DNA from: Planctomycetota bacterium
GTDB lineage: Bacteria; Planctomycetota; UBA1135; UBA2386
Reading direction: 5' to 3'
DNA: 7,730 nucleotides
Assembly (NCBI GenBank): GCA_023433825.1
Contig: JAEYTU010000655.1
Location: 1 to 7,730, forward strand
How positions within the stretch are numbered: the first letter of the stretch is position 1; each line of letters opens with the position of its first letter. A program made the position numbers and the translations under genes. Below are positions 7,263-7,730 of this stretch, in pieces. Below the pieces are notes generated by a model. It did no database searches, was not told where the DNA came from, and saw nothing but the letters and a program-made list of their open reading frames with translations.

Positions 7263-7730
7263 ACGATCGCGCACCGCGGGCCGTGATGGTCGGGTTGTGT
7301 GGCGGCTCGGGAGCCGCCTACGGGTTGCGACTCGTCGCGGCGTTACTCGATGCGGACGTGCGGGTCCACGTCGCGGCGACGAAGGCCGCGTTGCGCGTGC
7401 TGCGGTACGAGGTCGGCATCCTCCTCGACGAACTCGCACCGGATCTTGCGTCGCTGTGGCCGACGGCGGCGCCGGGCCGGCTGCACGTGCACGACCTGGC
7501 CGCCGTCGAAGCCGCGCCGTCGTCGGGCAGCGCCGGCGTCGACGCCGTCGTCTTGTGCCCGTGCAGCATGGGAACGCTCGCGCGCGTCGCGCATGGCTTC
7601 TCCAGCAACCTGATCGAGCGCGCCGCCGACGTCGCGATCAAGGAAGGTCGCACGCTCGTCGTCGTGCCGCGCGAGACGCCGCTGTCGGTCGTGCACCTTC
7701 GCAATCTGCTGACGCTGGCCGAGGCAGGCG
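7259..7730 (+). CDS. ubiX: UbiX-family flavin prenyltransferase, C-terminus cut by the window edge
   Basis: UbiX joins a dimethylallyl group to reduced FMN, making the prenyl-FMN cofactor of UbiD-type decarboxylases. From the ATG at 7259, 157 codons are open to the window edge; full-length family members have roughly 190-210 residues. Visible parts are the N-terminal flavin-binding loop VGLCGGSGAAYG (11-22), SSGS (88-91), the LCPCSMGTLA segment (99-108), NLIERAADV (117-125), and KEGRTLVVVPRETPL (128-142). Lys128, Arg138 and Glu139 correspond to active-site residues of Pseudomonas UbiX (K129, R139, E140). The loop reads CGGSG where most relatives have TGASG or SGASG. The distal Tyr and Arg of the active site lie beyond the window. 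The start overlaps the protease stop (ATGA). With ubiE nearby, it probably serves the decarboxylation step of menaquinone synthesis, perhaps in the futalosine pathway with a UbiD-like partner outside the window. The related LpdB/Pad1-type role is the main alternative. Confidence 0.93.
   Translation, partial: MNDRAPRAVMVGLCGGSGAAYGLRLVAALLDADVRVHVAATKAALRVLRYEVGILLDELAPDLASLWPTAAPGRLHVHDLAAVEAAPSSGSAGVDAVVLCPCSMGTLARVAHGFSSNLIERAADVAIKEGRTLVVVPRETPLSVVHLRNLLTLAEAG

Overview
The window is GC-rich bacterial DNA that is almost fully coding. It holds seven protein genes in two divergent blocks, two of them cut by the window edges. I see no tRNA, rRNA, insertion sequence, CRISPR array or phage gene. 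The genes rely on C- and G-ending codons (ACG, TCG, CCG and GCG are common) and avoid TTA, CTA and TCA. This leaves very long empty frames opposite the real genes, which should not be read as genes. None of the seven starts has a convincing Shine-Dalgarno sequence. The organism cannot be named from this. A large lipoprotein combining an Ig-like domain with a beta-propeller, menaquinone-type methyltransferase and UbiX genes, and weak Shine-Dalgarno use would all suit a GC-rich planctomycete or a similar environmental phylum. That assignment is an inference of modest confidence.

Left block, minus strand, read from about 2254 down to 1: ruvB (Holliday-junction branch-migration ATPase), then tgt (tRNA-guanine transglycosylase, queuosine pathway) after a 32-base gap. 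After a further 43 bases comes the start of a gene for a secreted or membrane-anchored protein that runs off the left edge. The close spacing suggests one transcript. The cut gene lies where yajC or secD often follows tgt, but too little of it is visible to name it.

The 369 bases between the divergent ruvB and lipoprotein genes (2255-2623) hold no supportable gene and must contain the promoters for both blocks. A small TCGT-rich tandem repeat lies near the ruvB side.

Right block, plus strand: a 1029-residue lipoprotein gene (2624-5713) ends just before a perfect 14-bp hairpin terminator. It is followed by a compact three-gene unit: ubiE/menG (quinone C-methyltransferase), a CPBP-family (CAAX-protease-like) membrane protease, and ubiX (flavin prenyltransferase, cut by the right edge). 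These overlap by 20 and 4 bases, so they are probably translated together. UbiX makes the prenylated FMN used by UbiD-type decarboxylases and UbiE/MenG does the final ring methylation, so the unit probably serves late menaquinone synthesis. The role of the membrane protease between them is unknown. I found no clearly new system. The most interesting items are the quinone-protease gene sandwich, the unusual lipoprotein and the non-canonical UbiX glycine loop.
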